64,000 bases of DNA, taken from the NCBI GenBank assembly GCA_937884995.1, contig CAKZZL010000027.1, forward strand, positions 1 through 64,000. The letters run 5' to 3'. Origin of the DNA: an uncultured Clostridia bacterium. GTDB lineage: Bacteria; Bacillota; Clostridia; Oscillospirales; Acutalibacteraceae. This document shows positions 23,874 to 32,077 of this stretch, one piece after another (within the stretch, counting starts at the first letter, position 1; each line of letters opens with the position of its first letter). The notes below the pieces were generated by a model. The model saw only the letters and a list, made by a program, of their open reading frames with translations. It did no database searches and had not been told where the DNA came from. The position numbers and the translations under genes are program-made.

Positions 23874-24827
23874 ATGATAGGAATTGAGAAGCCCGGCATT
23901 GAGGTATGTGATCTTGCTGCCGATGAAACATATGGTAAATTTGTAGTTGAACCCCTAGAGAGAGGCTATGGCACAACATTAGGTAATTCCCTTCGTCGTG
24001 TTCTCTTGTCATCTCTTCCGGGATATGCTATTACATCAGTAAAAATCGACGGAGTTCTTCACGAATTTTCCACAGTTGATGGTGTTAAAGAGGATGTTAC
24101 TGAAATCGTTCTTAATCTTAAAGGCGTTATTCTTAAGATTCATAACGGTGAAGGTCCGGAAACACTTTATATTGATGCAAGCGGCAAAGGCACAGTTACT
24201 GCTGGAGATATCAAAGCAGATTCTAATGTGGAAATCTTAAATCCCGAGCATGTTATTGCTAACCTTGAAGAAGGCGCAGTTCTCAAAATGGAACTCACAG
24301 CTGACAAAGGCAGAGGATATGTTTCTTCAGAAAGAAATAAGCAGATTTTGCAGCCGGTAATAGGCGTAATTGCTATTGATTCTATATATGCACCCGTACT
24401 TAATGTTAATTTTACAATAGAGAACACTCGTGTAGGTCAGATTACTGACTATGACAAGCTGACTCTTGAGGTTACAACAAATGGTACGATCACGGCACAA
24501 GAGGCTGTTTCTCTCGGTGCCAAAATCCTTACAGATCACCTTAATCTCTTCGTTGATTTATCAGAAGAAGCAAGAGATACCGAGACTATGATTGTTAAGG
24601 CTGATGACGGTAAGGGCAAGACACTTGAAATGACTATTGAGGAACTTGATTTTTCAGTACGTTCATTCAATTGCTTAAAGAGAGCAAGTATAAATACAGT
24701 TGAAGATTTGATAAGCAAATCTGAAGATGATATGATGAGAGTTCGTAATCTCGGGCGCAAATCACTTGAAGAAGTTATTGCAAAACTTGACTCTCTTGGC
24801 TTATCATTGCGTAAGGACGACGAATAA
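23874..24827 (+). CDS. rpoA: DNA-directed RNA polymerase subunit alpha
   Basis: 317 residues. The N-terminal dimerisation domain shows YGKFVVEPLERGYGTTLGNSLRRVLLSSLPG; the C-terminal domain (about 245-317) binds UP elements and activators and has SVRSFNCLKRA and RNLGRKSLEEV. GGAGGG lies 8 bases before the ATG. Confidence 0.98.
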   Translation: MIGIEKPGIEVCDLAADETYGKFVVEPLERGYGTTLGNSLRRVLLSSLPGYAITSVKIDGVLHEFSTVDGVKEDVTEIVLNLKGVILKIHNGEGPETLYIDASGKGTVTAGDIKADSNVEILNPEHVIANLEEGAVLKMELTADKGRGYVSSERNKQILQPVIGVIAIDSIYAPVLNVNFTIENTRVGQITDYDKLTLEVTTNGTITAQEAVSLGAKILTDHLNLFVDLSEEARDTETMIVKADDGKGKTLEMTIEELDFSVRSFNCLKRASINTVEDLISKSEDDMMRVRNLGRKSLEEVIAKLDSLGLSLRKDDE

Positions 24828-24845
24828 TAAAGGAGTGATTTTGAT

Positions 24846-25190
24846 ATGCCAGGAACAAGAAAACTCGGCAGAACAACCGATCACCGTAAGTCTATGCTTA
24901 GAGGAATGGTAACTTATCTCATTGAAAACGGTAAGATTGAAACAACCGTAACAAGAGCTAAAGAAGTTCGCGCTATGGCTGAAAAAATGATTACTACTGC
25001 TAAAGACAGCAGTCTTCATTCAAAGAGACAGGTTTACTCATATATAACAAAGGAATCAGTTGCTAAAAAATTAATCGAGGAAGTAGCTCCGAAATATAAT
25101 GATAAAAACGGCGGTTACACACGTATTATTAAGACTGGTCCGAGACGTGGCGATGCTGCAGAAATGTGCATCATTGAACTTGTAGACTGA
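24846..25190 (+). CDS. rplQ: 50S ribosomal protein L17
   Basis: 114 residues: GTRKLGRTTDHRKSMLRGM and the closing GPRRGDAAEMCIIELVD. It ends the S10-spc-alpha cluster before a strong terminator. AAAGGAG precedes the start by 10 bases. Confidence 0.97.
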   Translation: MPGTRKLGRTTDHRKSMLRGMVTYLIENGKIETTVTRAKEVRAMAEKMITTAKDSSLHSKRQVYSYITKESVAKKLIEEVAPKYNDKNGGYTRIIKTGPRRGDAAEMCIIELVD

Positions 25191-25198
25191 TACGGAAA

Positions 25199-25224
25199 AA
25201 CACCTCAGGAAATCCTGAGGTGTT
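25199..25224. terminator. terminator after rplQ
   Basis: AACACCTCAGG and CCTGAGGTGTT form an 11-base perfect stem with a four-base loop, followed by CTCATATTTA. It also lies at the end of the convergent nagA operon. Confidence 0.88.
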
Positions 25225-25244
25225 CTCATATTTAAATATCTTTT

Positions 25245-25526
25245 TTATTTATCTTGATTTTCAATGAAGCCCTTAAATTCTTTGTAATAATATCTTGAGC
25301 CTTTTATGAAGGAAATAAGCGAAAAGATAAAAACGGCAATAACCAGTAAACCTGCCCAGTCATAAGATAGTGCGGATTTTGAAAGGAAATATAACTCAAC
25401 GGACGCAATGAATGTTATAAAGCTGATCATGTAAGAAAGTAAAAAAACAATCTTTCCATATGTGCTTTTACCGAATTCTCTGATATGTTTTCTTATCTCT
25501 TTATTGTTCATTTTGTATATGTTCAT
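25245..25526 (-). CDS. small two-helix membrane protein, unknown function
   Basis: 93 residues with two hydrophobic segments at about 26-48 and 57-77, flanked by basic residues. I do not recognise a family. The start overlaps the nagA stop as ATGA, so it is translated with NagA and is the last gene of the operon. A role in envelope or amino-sugar use is only suggested by this position. Confidence 0.65.
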   Translation of the reverse strand: MNIYKMNNKEIRKHIREFGKSTYGKIVFLLSYMISFITFIASVELYFLSKSALSYDWAGLLVIAVFIFSLISFIKGSRYYYKEFKGFIENQDK

Positions 25527-26692
25527 GCCTGTGCCTCCTTAATAAGTTTGCCTTTTACCATTACATATTTTATATCTATATTTTCATCAAAGATAACAAT
25601 ATCGGCAATATAGTTTTTACGTATATAGCCAAGCTTGTCATCAATGCCGATTACACGTGCCGGTGTGGATGTGGCCATTGTTATTGCATCCATTAAAGAA
25701 ATGCCTACTGTCTTATATAGATTTTTAACAAGAATATCCATGCTCGATATACTGCCGGCAAGAGCAGACATATCCTCAGTCTTCATAACACCATCGTTGC
25801 AAACGGCCCAGATGCCGTTTTTTTGTTTTATCTTCTGACGTTCCTTAAGATCTGATGCCGAAAATTCAAGTCCGTCTGTTATGAGATAGGAGTTTTTTGC
25901 TCCTTTACATTTATATATAAGCTTAATAAGGCCGGCGGGAATATGTTTTAAGTCTCCTATAAACTGGACCGTGCAATTGTCATTGATGAGAGCTGCTTCA
26001 GCTGCGCCTGCAACTCTAAGACTTCCGCTTTTATGATATCTGCTGCATGCGTTAAATATATGAGTCATATCCGAAAAACCATTCTCCAGGGCTTTGCTTG
26101 CAGTATCAAAATCAGCGCAAGTGTGACCCATTGATACGACTATATTGTTTTCATGTAAGCTTTTTGCAAGTTCCATGGCACCCGGAAGTTCCGGCGCTAT
26201 TGTTATCATTTTCAGATTCTTTACTGAAAGAATGTCTGCGGCAGCATTTTCATAAATATCGAATATTTTGTCTTTGCTTTGTGCTCCGGCAGCCTCTTTT
26301 GAAATGAACGGGCCCTCAAAATACACACCTAGGATATTGGAAAAATCAGATTTTTCTTTTGCCATTTTCACAGTCTCTGCATATGCCTTTAATTCTGAAA
26401 CAGATGATGATAAAAAACTAGGGAGTATGGATGTGCTGCCGTGTTTTGCATGTGCAAGGCACATTTTTAATATATCATCGATGCTTTGTGACATTGCTGA
26501 GTAACCGCCGCCGCCGTGAACATGAAGATCTATAAAACCGGCTGAGAGATAAAGTCCCTTACAATCGATAAGACGATAATCATCATCAGAATCTATATGA
26601 CCGATTTGTGAGATCTTATCATCTTTTACAAGCAGGTCAGCATTTATGATATTGCCATCTGAAACTATATTTGCATTCTTAAATAAAGTCAT
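25523..26692 (-). CDS. nagA: N-acetylglucosamine-6-phosphate deacetylase
   Basis: 389 residues of the amidohydrolase fold. Metal and catalytic residues are visible: HVH at 57-59, Glu126 (FEGPFI), His190 (MGHT), His211 (THIFNA) and catalytic Asp273 (TDG). It yields glucosamine-6-phosphate and acetate during amino-sugar catabolism and wall recycling. No nagB is nearby. I chose the ATG at 26692 because AGGTGG lies 5 bases upstream; a GTG at 26701 overlaps that site. It starts 12 bases after the metallophosphoesterase stop. Confidence 0.92.
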   Translation of the reverse strand: MTLFKNANIVSDGNIINADLLVKDDKISQIGHIDSDDDYRLIDCKGLYLSAGFIDLHVHGGGGYSAMSQSIDDILKMCLAHAKHGSTSILPSFLSSSVSELKAYAETVKMAKEKSDFSNILGVYFEGPFISKEAAGAQSKDKIFDIYENAAADILSVKNLKMITIAPELPGAMELAKSLHENNIVVSMGHTCADFDTASKALENGFSDMTHIFNACSRYHKSGSLRVAGAAEAALINDNCTVQFIGDLKHIPAGLIKLIYKCKGAKNSYLITDGLEFSASDLKERQKIKQKNGIWAVCNDGVMKTEDMSALAGSISSMDILVKNLYKTVGISLMDAITMATSTPARVIGIDDKLGYIRKNYIADIVIFDENIDIKYVMVKGKLIKEAQA

Positions 26693-26704
26693 ATTATCCA
26701 CCTG

Positions 26705-27163
26705 TTATAATTTGGCATTAATACAGATAATTCCTGCTTCGGTTATATCTACCATGCCATATTGACCGTCACGAATACTGCCCGGACAGAAAAGATATAC
26801 ACCGTTGTCATATTCCAACTTCGGGATGTGCGTGTGTCCGTATAAAGCCAGTTTGCAACCATGTTCTCTTGCTTTTTCATAAAGCATGGAAGTCCCGTAT
26901 TTTACGTTTTCTGCATATCCGTGGCTGGCATATACTTTTACATCACCTGCATTGAATATTTCATTTGCAGGAAGGAGAGAATAGAAATCACAATTACCTT
27001 TGACTGCATATATCATTTTGTCATTAATGCCTTTTCGCACATAGTCAAAATCGTCTTCACCGTCTCCGAGAAAGACAATTGTTTCAGCTTCTCTGTGCAT
27101 ATTTAAGGCCATTTGCATACTGGAAATGTCTCCGTGTGAATCTGATAATACTAAAATTCTCAA
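26705..27163 (-). CDS. YfcE/MJ0936-type metallophosphoesterase
   Basis: 152 residues with all calcineurin-like motifs: DSH near residues 8-10, FLGDGEDD, KGNCD, YASHG and YGHTH. Small single-domain members hydrolyse phosphodiesters in vitro; the natural substrate is unknown. The start is set at TTG 27163, 8 bases after GGGAGG; the in-frame ATG upstream lies before that binding site and would give an unusual N-terminus. First gene of the nagA operon. Confidence 0.85.
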   Translation of the reverse strand: MRILVLSDSHGDISSMQMALNMHREAETIVFLGDGEDDFDYVRKGINDKMIYAVKGNCDFYSLLPANEIFNAGDVKVYASHGYAENVKYGTSMLYEKAREHGCKLALYGHTHIPKLEYDNGVYLFCPGSIRDGQYGMVDITEAGIICINAKL

Positions 27164-27243
27164 CGACAACACCTCCCATATGCTGTCATTATACAACAAT
27201 ATCTTTCAATTTTGGAGAGGGAAATTGAAAAAATTGATTTTTG

Positions 27244-27272
27244 TTGAAAAAAATATTGATACATTGTATAAT
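27244..27272 (+). promoter_or_regulatory. promoter of the membrane metallophosphoesterase operon
   Basis: TTGAAA (27244-27249) and a perfect TATAAT (27267-27272) are separated by 17 bases, 35 bases before the start codon. Confidence 0.75.
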
Positions 27273-27307
27273 TTTTATGTTGATATTTTCTGAGAAGAGG
27301 AGAAAAT

Positions 27308-28432
27308 ATGAAATTTAAAAAAGACGGAAGTCTGAAAATCATGCAGATTACAGATATACAGGAAATTCCTGCTATATCTCAGGATACGCTTGATCTTCTG
27401 GAAGCTGCAGTAGCTGCTGAAAATCCTGACCTTGTTGTCTATACCGGTGACCAGATAAAAGGATATGGTGTTACCTACAGAGGTATAGGAAAGGAAAAAG
27501 AGGAAGAAGTAAGCAAAGTAATAGCAAAACTTCTTGAACCTGTAATAAAAAGAGGCATACCTTATGCTGTCACTTTTGGAAATCATGACAGACAAATAGG
27601 CATATCAAATCATGATCAGTTTTATCATGTATACAAGAAACTGGGCGAATGCATAGGCGAGCAAGCCGAGGACCTGGAAGAAGGCGGAGGCACATATAAT
27701 ATACCTATATATGCATCCGATGACAGCGGGAAAGTAATAAGCAATATATATCTTTTTGATTCCGGAACCGATGCCAAGGGCGGAGGCTATGAACCCTTTG
27801 ATCCCAGAATAATTGAATGGTATAAAAAAACCAGAGACAAATTAAAAGAAGAAAACGGACATTATATTCCTTCAATTGTATTTCAGCATATCCCCATGGA
27901 TGAGTATTATAATGTGCTTAAAAGAGTAAAAAAACATACAAAGGGAGCTATCAGAGCTTTCAGAACGCATAAAAATGAATTCTATACTCTTGCTGACAAT
28001 CACGGAAAAGATGAGATGCTCAATGAGCCTCCGTCGGTTCCGAATAAAAACACCGGAGAGTTTGATGCATTAAATGAATGCGGTGATGTGTTTGCTGTTT
28101 TTGTAGGACATGATCATAAAAACAGTTTTGTGGGGAGATATAAAAATATTGATTTGGGCTTTACCCAGTCTTCCGGTTTCAATGAATACGGCGCAAGAAC
28201 CAAAAGAGGAGTCAGGATGATAATCCTGAATGAGGAAAATCCTGCTCAATATGAAACATATACACGTACCTTTGATGAACTCGTCGGCGACAAGGTTTCA
28301 AAACCATTTAAGGATACACTTATGTTTTATGCTCCTGAAAGTAAAGATGCAGCAATTCCCATGGTCTTAAAAGCACTGGGCTGTATTGCAGCAATCATAG
28401 CAGCAATTATTTTGTTAATCAAATTAATATAA
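27308..28432 (+). CDS. calcineurin-like metallophosphoesterase with C-terminal membrane anchor
   Basis: 374 residues. Metallophosphoesterase motifs in order: ITDIQE (Asp16), YTGDQ, FGNHD, FQHIP and GHDHKN. The final 23 residues are a single hydrophobic helix. There is no N-terminal signal peptide, so the catalytic domain is probably cytoplasmic and tail-anchored. The family includes purple-acid-phosphatase-like enzymes; substrate unknown. It is followed at 13 bases by a GtrA-type membrane protein, which suggests a membrane lipid or polyprenyl-linked substrate, as inference. GAGAAGAGGAG precedes the ATG. Confidence 0.85.
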   Translation: MKFKKDGSLKIMQITDIQEIPAISQDTLDLLEAAVAAENPDLVVYTGDQIKGYGVTYRGIGKEKEEEVSKVIAKLLEPVIKRGIPYAVTFGNHDRQIGISNHDQFYHVYKKLGECIGEQAEDLEEGGGTYNIPIYASDDSGKVISNIYLFDSGTDAKGGGYEPFDPRIIEWYKKTRDKLKEENGHYIPSIVFQHIPMDEYYNVLKRVKKHTKGAIRAFRTHKNEFYTLADNHGKDEMLNEPPSVPNKNTGEFDALNECGDVFAVFVGHDHKNSFVGRYKNIDLGFTQSSGFNEYGARTKRGVRMIILNEENPAQYETYTRTFDELVGDKVSKPFKDTLMFYAPESKDAAIPMVLKALGCIAAIIAAIILLIKLI

Positions 28433-28445
28433 GGATGGGAAAGAA

Positions 28446-28988
28446 ATGACCGAAAAGAAAGATAGCGCATTTAAGCGCTGGACAGAAAAACATGCAGAAA
28501 TATGGAAATTCTTAAAATTTTCAATGGCAGGCGGCGGCTCATCGGCAGTTGAGTTTATTGTTCATATGGTGCTTTTGTCTACCTGCTTTAAGGCACTTAC
28601 AGAAGTTGCCGTTGAGAATAAAACACTGAATATGATAGGCATCGAGTCCAAGGGATATCTTTTTGCTTATCTTATTTCAACAACAGTAGGATATCTCATA
28701 GCATTTATACTCAACAGAAAAGTTACATTTAAGGCAGATTCAAATCCGACTATATCCATGATTCTGTATTTCATAATGGTAGTGTTCACAATTCTTGCCA
28801 ACGGATGGATTGGGTCAGCAATGACAGCATTTGCCCAAAGCCATAATTTTACAGGCGGAATTGCCGATGCAATTATTAAGGTTATAGGCATGGCTATACC
28901 AACTCTTTGGACATATCCTTTGAACAGATTCGTTATACACAGAAAGAAAAAAACTGTTACGGAAACAGAGAGTCAGGACGAAGAATAA
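28446..28988 (+). CDS. GtrA-family membrane protein
   Basis: 180 residues with four hydrophobic segments, KFLKFSMAGGGSSAVEF at the start and the YLIAFILNRKVTF motif typical of GtrA. GtrA proteins are thought to move or help transfer undecaprenyl-linked sugars in envelope polysaccharide synthesis. An acidic tail (TETESQDEE) closes it. Co-transcribed with the preceding phosphoesterase and the following cysteine-rich protein. Confidence 0.85.
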   Translation: MTEKKDSAFKRWTEKHAEIWKFLKFSMAGGGSSAVEFIVHMVLLSTCFKALTEVAVENKTLNMIGIESKGYLFAYLISTTVGYLIAFILNRKVTFKADSNPTISMILYFIMVVFTILANGWIGSAMTAFAQSHNFTGGIADAIIKVIGMAIPTLWTYPLNRFVIHRKKKTVTETESQDEE

Positions 28989-29000
28989 TCTGAGATCATC

Positions 29001-29255
29001 ATGAAAAAATCAAATGAATCTTTTTCATATAAGTATTTTGAGAACAGGGATTGTAAATACTATCCCTGTCATAAGGGCATTGATAAAATAAATTGTCTCT
29101 TTTGCTATTGCCCTTTATATCTCAAAAAGAATTGTCCGGGAAGCCCCGAATATATAAAGGGTAAAAACGGAGAGGATATAAAAGACTGCTCAAATTGTAC
29201 TTTTCCGCATATAGCGGAAAATTATGAAAAACTAATAATGTATATAACTAAATAA
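29001..29255 (+). CDS. cysteine-rich small domain protein
   Basis: 84 residues with eight cysteines at 18, 23, 32, 35, 37, 45, 63 and 66, in the pattern NRDCKYYPCHKG, NCLFCYCPLY and IKDCSNCTFPH. This matches the small cysteine-rich domain found in archaea and Clostridia, presumed to bind metal; in some genomes it neighbours cobalamin genes, not here. Function unknown. It starts 12 bases after gtrA. Confidence 0.8.
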   Translation: MKKSNESFSYKYFENRDCKYYPCHKGIDKINCLFCYCPLYLKKNCPGSPEYIKGKNGEDIKDCSNCTFPHIAENYEKLIMYITK

Positions 29256-29262
29256 GATGAAG

Positions 29263-29288
29263 ACCCACAGATTTTTTTGCGGGTTTTT
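29263..29288 (+). terminator. weak terminator
   Basis: ACCC(A)C and G(C)GGGT form a short stem with one mismatch, followed by TTTTT. Confidence 0.45.
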
Positions 29289-29354
29289 AAAAAATGAATC
29301 AAAATTGACTTTTTTATACTCATATATATTGAAGGCAAGGAGGTGGAATAACAT

Positions 29355-29855
29355 ATGGAAAGAAAAGTCTTCGATAAAGTCGTGAAGGCTATAAACGGTG
29401 ATAAGTCAGCGTATGGAGACCTGTATGAAATATATGCTCTGGAAATGTATAAATATGCTTTATACATCTGTAAAAACCGTGAAGATGCGGAAGATGCAGT
29501 ACAGGAAACAGCATTAGCGGTTTTCAAGAGTATAAGATTACTGAAGGATCCAAGTAAATTTAAGTCATATCTTTTCTCATCACTGGCTAATTGCTGTAAG
29601 AAAAAATATAAAGGTTATGAGACTTTGGAACTAAATGAAAACACAGTTCATCTCGAAGGAAAAGAAGATGAAAAGATAGCTGTGTGGACTGCAATGGATA
29701 AACTGGATTCAGAATCGCGTGAAATTGTCAGTCTTTCAGTGCTCAGCGGTTTTAAATCCCATGAAATATCCGATATGTTAAATCTGCCTGCGCCTACAGT
29801 AAGAACAAAACTCAGAAGAGCCCTAAAAAAAATGGGAGAGGAGTTAAGAGTATGA
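29355..29855 (+). CDS. ECF-type RNA polymerase sigma factor
   Basis: 166 residues. Sigma region 2 covers about 16-80 (DLYEIYALEMYKYALYIC, then EDAEDAVQETALAVFKSI, the core-binding and -10 part), and region 4 about 105-160 (LDSESREIVSLSVLSGFKSHEISDMLNLPAPTVRTKLRRALKK, with the helix-turn-helix). The stop overlaps the next gene as ATGA, the usual sigma/anti-sigma layout. GGAGG lies 12 bases before the ATG. Confidence 0.92.
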   Translation: MERKVFDKVVKAINGDKSAYGDLYEIYALEMYKYALYICKNREDAEDAVQETALAVFKSIRLLKDPSKFKSYLFSSLANCCKKKYKGYETLELNENTVHLEGKEDEKIAVWTAMDKLDSESREIVSLSVLSGFKSHEISDMLNLPAPTVRTKLRRALKKMGEELRV

Positions 29856-31915
29856 AAAAGAAAATGAAAAAATACATTGAAGAAAATACCCGTGTTGAAC
29901 TACCCGAAAAATTAAAAAGGGAAAATATAGAAAAACTTCTTGAAGAAGATAATGCACAAATGGGCGAGGTCGTAAACTTTAAGTCCAAAAAACATACAGC
30001 AAGAAAAGTTGTCGCATTAGCAGCATCTTTTGCTCTTTTAATAGGAGTCGCATCTGTTGCAGGTCAAACAGTAAAAGACAGGATCACAAGTTCGAAGGCA
30101 GCAAAAACGATAGTTGTTTCCTGTGATAACTATGACGAAATCTATACACAGCTTGATGCGATAAGGGCCAAAAACAAAGACAATCTAATAATCAGAGCAA
30201 AAGACTTTTTCGCTTATTCAGCCGGATCTGTCTCGGTAAACAGTTCTGCAGATTATGCGGCAGACGGTGCAGTCCAAACGGGCGAAAAAACAGCAGAAGC
30301 AAGTTCAGACTATGCTAAAACCAATACCCAGGAAGAAGATGTCGATGAGGGTAACGTAATCAAAACAGACGGAAAATATATTTATATTGTTGATGACGGG
30401 CATGTATATATTACATCTGAATCAGAAGGTAAACTTGAAAAAATCACTGATATAAGTGCAAGCTGCAAGGAATATGAGAACTTATATACATCTGAAATAT
30501 ATGTTGAAAACGACAGACTTGTGCTTATAGGCTATGCAATGAAAAGCCAGACATACAATCCGGAAATAGTATATGACAACATATATTCAAGTTATTATCT
30601 TTATTCCAGCGGTGATACTTTTGTAAACATTTATGATATCAGCGACATTAATAATGTCTGCCTCTTAAAACAATACATACAGCAGGGTGGATATGACTCC
30701 TCAAGAATTACAAACGGAAATATTTATTGCATCAGTCAATATACGGTAAATGTATATGAGGATGATTATAAGCAAAACTGCATACCGGAAATAACTAATG
30801 ACGAAAGTATTGAAAAAATCGCAGCCGAAGACATTGCAATAATACCGGATACAAATACTCCTGTTTATACAATCGTAAGTTCCTGTTCGATCGACGGAAA
30901 CTCAAATGCACAGTCAAGCGCAATTCTGGGATATACGGATGATCTTTATGCAACAAGCGAAAATCTTTTCCTTGTCGCCGGCAAATACGATGAGAGCAGT
31001 GAGCAAACAATGACAAATATATATAAGTTTGAATACACTGATAAAGGCGCAGAATTCAAGGCAGAAGGCAGTGTACCCGGATATATCAACAATCAGTTCT
31101 CTCTTGATTATGAAAAAGGCTATCTCAGAATAGCAACCACATATGACGAGTATGTAAGCAAGAATGGATTGGTAAAAGAATTCGACGATACGGCAAATGC
31201 TCTCTTTATCCTTGATAAAGATATGAAAATAACAGGGAAAATTGAAAACCTTGCTGATGGTGAGCTTATAAAGTCTGCCAGATATATAGGCGATTATGCA
31301 TATATAGTTACTTTCCGCCAGACAGATCCTCTTTTTGTGATAGATCTTTCAAATCCAAAGGAGCCGACTGTTGTAGGAGAGTTGTCAATTACCGGATTTT
31401 CCAGTTATCTTCACCCGTTTATGTCAGGCTATTTGATTGGCATTGGCTTTGACGGAGACGAAGAGAATATAAACGAAGACTGCAAGATTTCACTCTTTGA
31501 TATCAGCGATGCGTCAAATCCAAGGGAAATTTCAAAAATAACTGTAGCTTCAGATGAGAACAGTTATGTGTATACCGATATAGGATATAACCATAAGAAA
31601 TTTGTCGGCATTGCTGATAATGAATTTGCAGTTCCTTTCTCAGAAGAAATATATACATCTCATGATGAGAATTTTGAATACAAACTAAGGTCAGTATATA
31701 TCCGATATAAACTGGAAGACGGAAGGATTATTGAACTTGCGAGATATGCAGCTGATGAAGGAGATACAATTCTTGCGGCCAGCTACATAGGAGATTATTT
31801 CTACATCTTTGTTCAATCAAATGAATACATTACAAACACCAAAACGGAAGATTATTTGCTGTCTTACAGCCTTGAAAATAATGAACAGGTAGACAAACTT
31901 ATAATTAACCGATAA
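29852..31915 (+). CDS. membrane-anchored beta-propeller protein, probable anti-sigma partner
   Basis: 687 residues. A cytoplasmic N-terminus (1-~50) with VELPEKLKRENIEKLLEE, a single membrane helix at about 53-72, then a large extracellular region. The segment YAKTNTQEEDVDEGNVIKTDGKYIY (around 154-178) is the hallmark of the secreted C-terminal beta-propeller family. The 4-base overlap with the ECF sigma gene and the short N-terminal helical segment suggest that it restrains the sigma factor and senses something outside the membrane with the propeller. No classical zinc anti-sigma motif is present, so this role is inferred. Confidence 0.82.
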   Translation: MKKKMKKYIEENTRVELPEKLKRENIEKLLEEDNAQMGEVVNFKSKKHTARKVVALAASFALLIGVASVAGQTVKDRITSSKAAKTIVVSCDNYDEIYTQLDAIRAKNKDNLIIRAKDFFAYSAGSVSVNSSADYAADGAVQTGEKTAEASSDYAKTNTQEEDVDEGNVIKTDGKYIYIVDDGHVYITSESEGKLEKITDISASCKEYENLYTSEIYVENDRLVLIGYAMKSQTYNPEIVYDNIYSSYYLYSSGDTFVNIYDISDINNVCLLKQYIQQGGYDSSRITNGNIYCISQYTVNVYEDDYKQNCIPEITNDESIEKIAAEDIAIIPDTNTPVYTIVSSCSIDGNSNAQSSAILGYTDDLYATSENLFLVAGKYDESSEQTMTNIYKFEYTDKGAEFKAEGSVPGYINNQFSLDYEKGYLRIATTYDEYVSKNGLVKEFDDTANALFILDKDMKITGKIENLADGELIKSARYIGDYAYIVTFRQTDPLFVIDLSNPKEPTVVGELSITGFSSYLHPFMSGYLIGIGFDGDEENINEDCKISLFDISDASNPREISKITVASDENSYVYTDIGYNHKKFVGIADNEFAVPFSEEIYTSHDENFEYKLRSVYIRYKLEDGRIIELARYAADEGDTILAASYIGDYFYIFVQSNEYITNTKTEDYLLSYSLENNEQVDKLIINR

Positions 31916-31931
31916 GCAGAAAATCAATGAA

Positions 31932-31958
31932 AAAGCGCTCCTTATCCGGGAGCGCTTT
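31932..31958. terminator. bidirectional terminator between the sigma operon and the ABC operon
   Basis: AAAGCGCTCC and GGAGCGCTTT form a 10-base stem around a seven-base loop. Minus-strand readers meet TTTTTCATT after it and plus-strand readers CAATATAT. Confidence 0.85.
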
Positions 31959-31983
31959 CAATATATAAATAAAAAAGGAGAGT

Positions 31984-32016
31984 GGTAAAAGAATGGTTGG
32001 GATAACCTTTCTCTTA
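31984..32016. other. long imperfect hairpin
   Basis: A 14-position stem, 12 paired (GTAAaAGAAtGGTT with AACCtTTCTcTTAC), closes a five-base loop. It lies between the ABC permease stop and the terminator and might protect the 3' end of that transcript. On the minus strand it is followed, 8 bases later, by TTTTTTATTT, so it may be a second terminator. Confidence 0.4.
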
Positions 32017-32077
32017 CAATACAAATATATCATTAATTTGTTTACAAATAAGGAACGAAAGTTTAAAAATTTATGAA

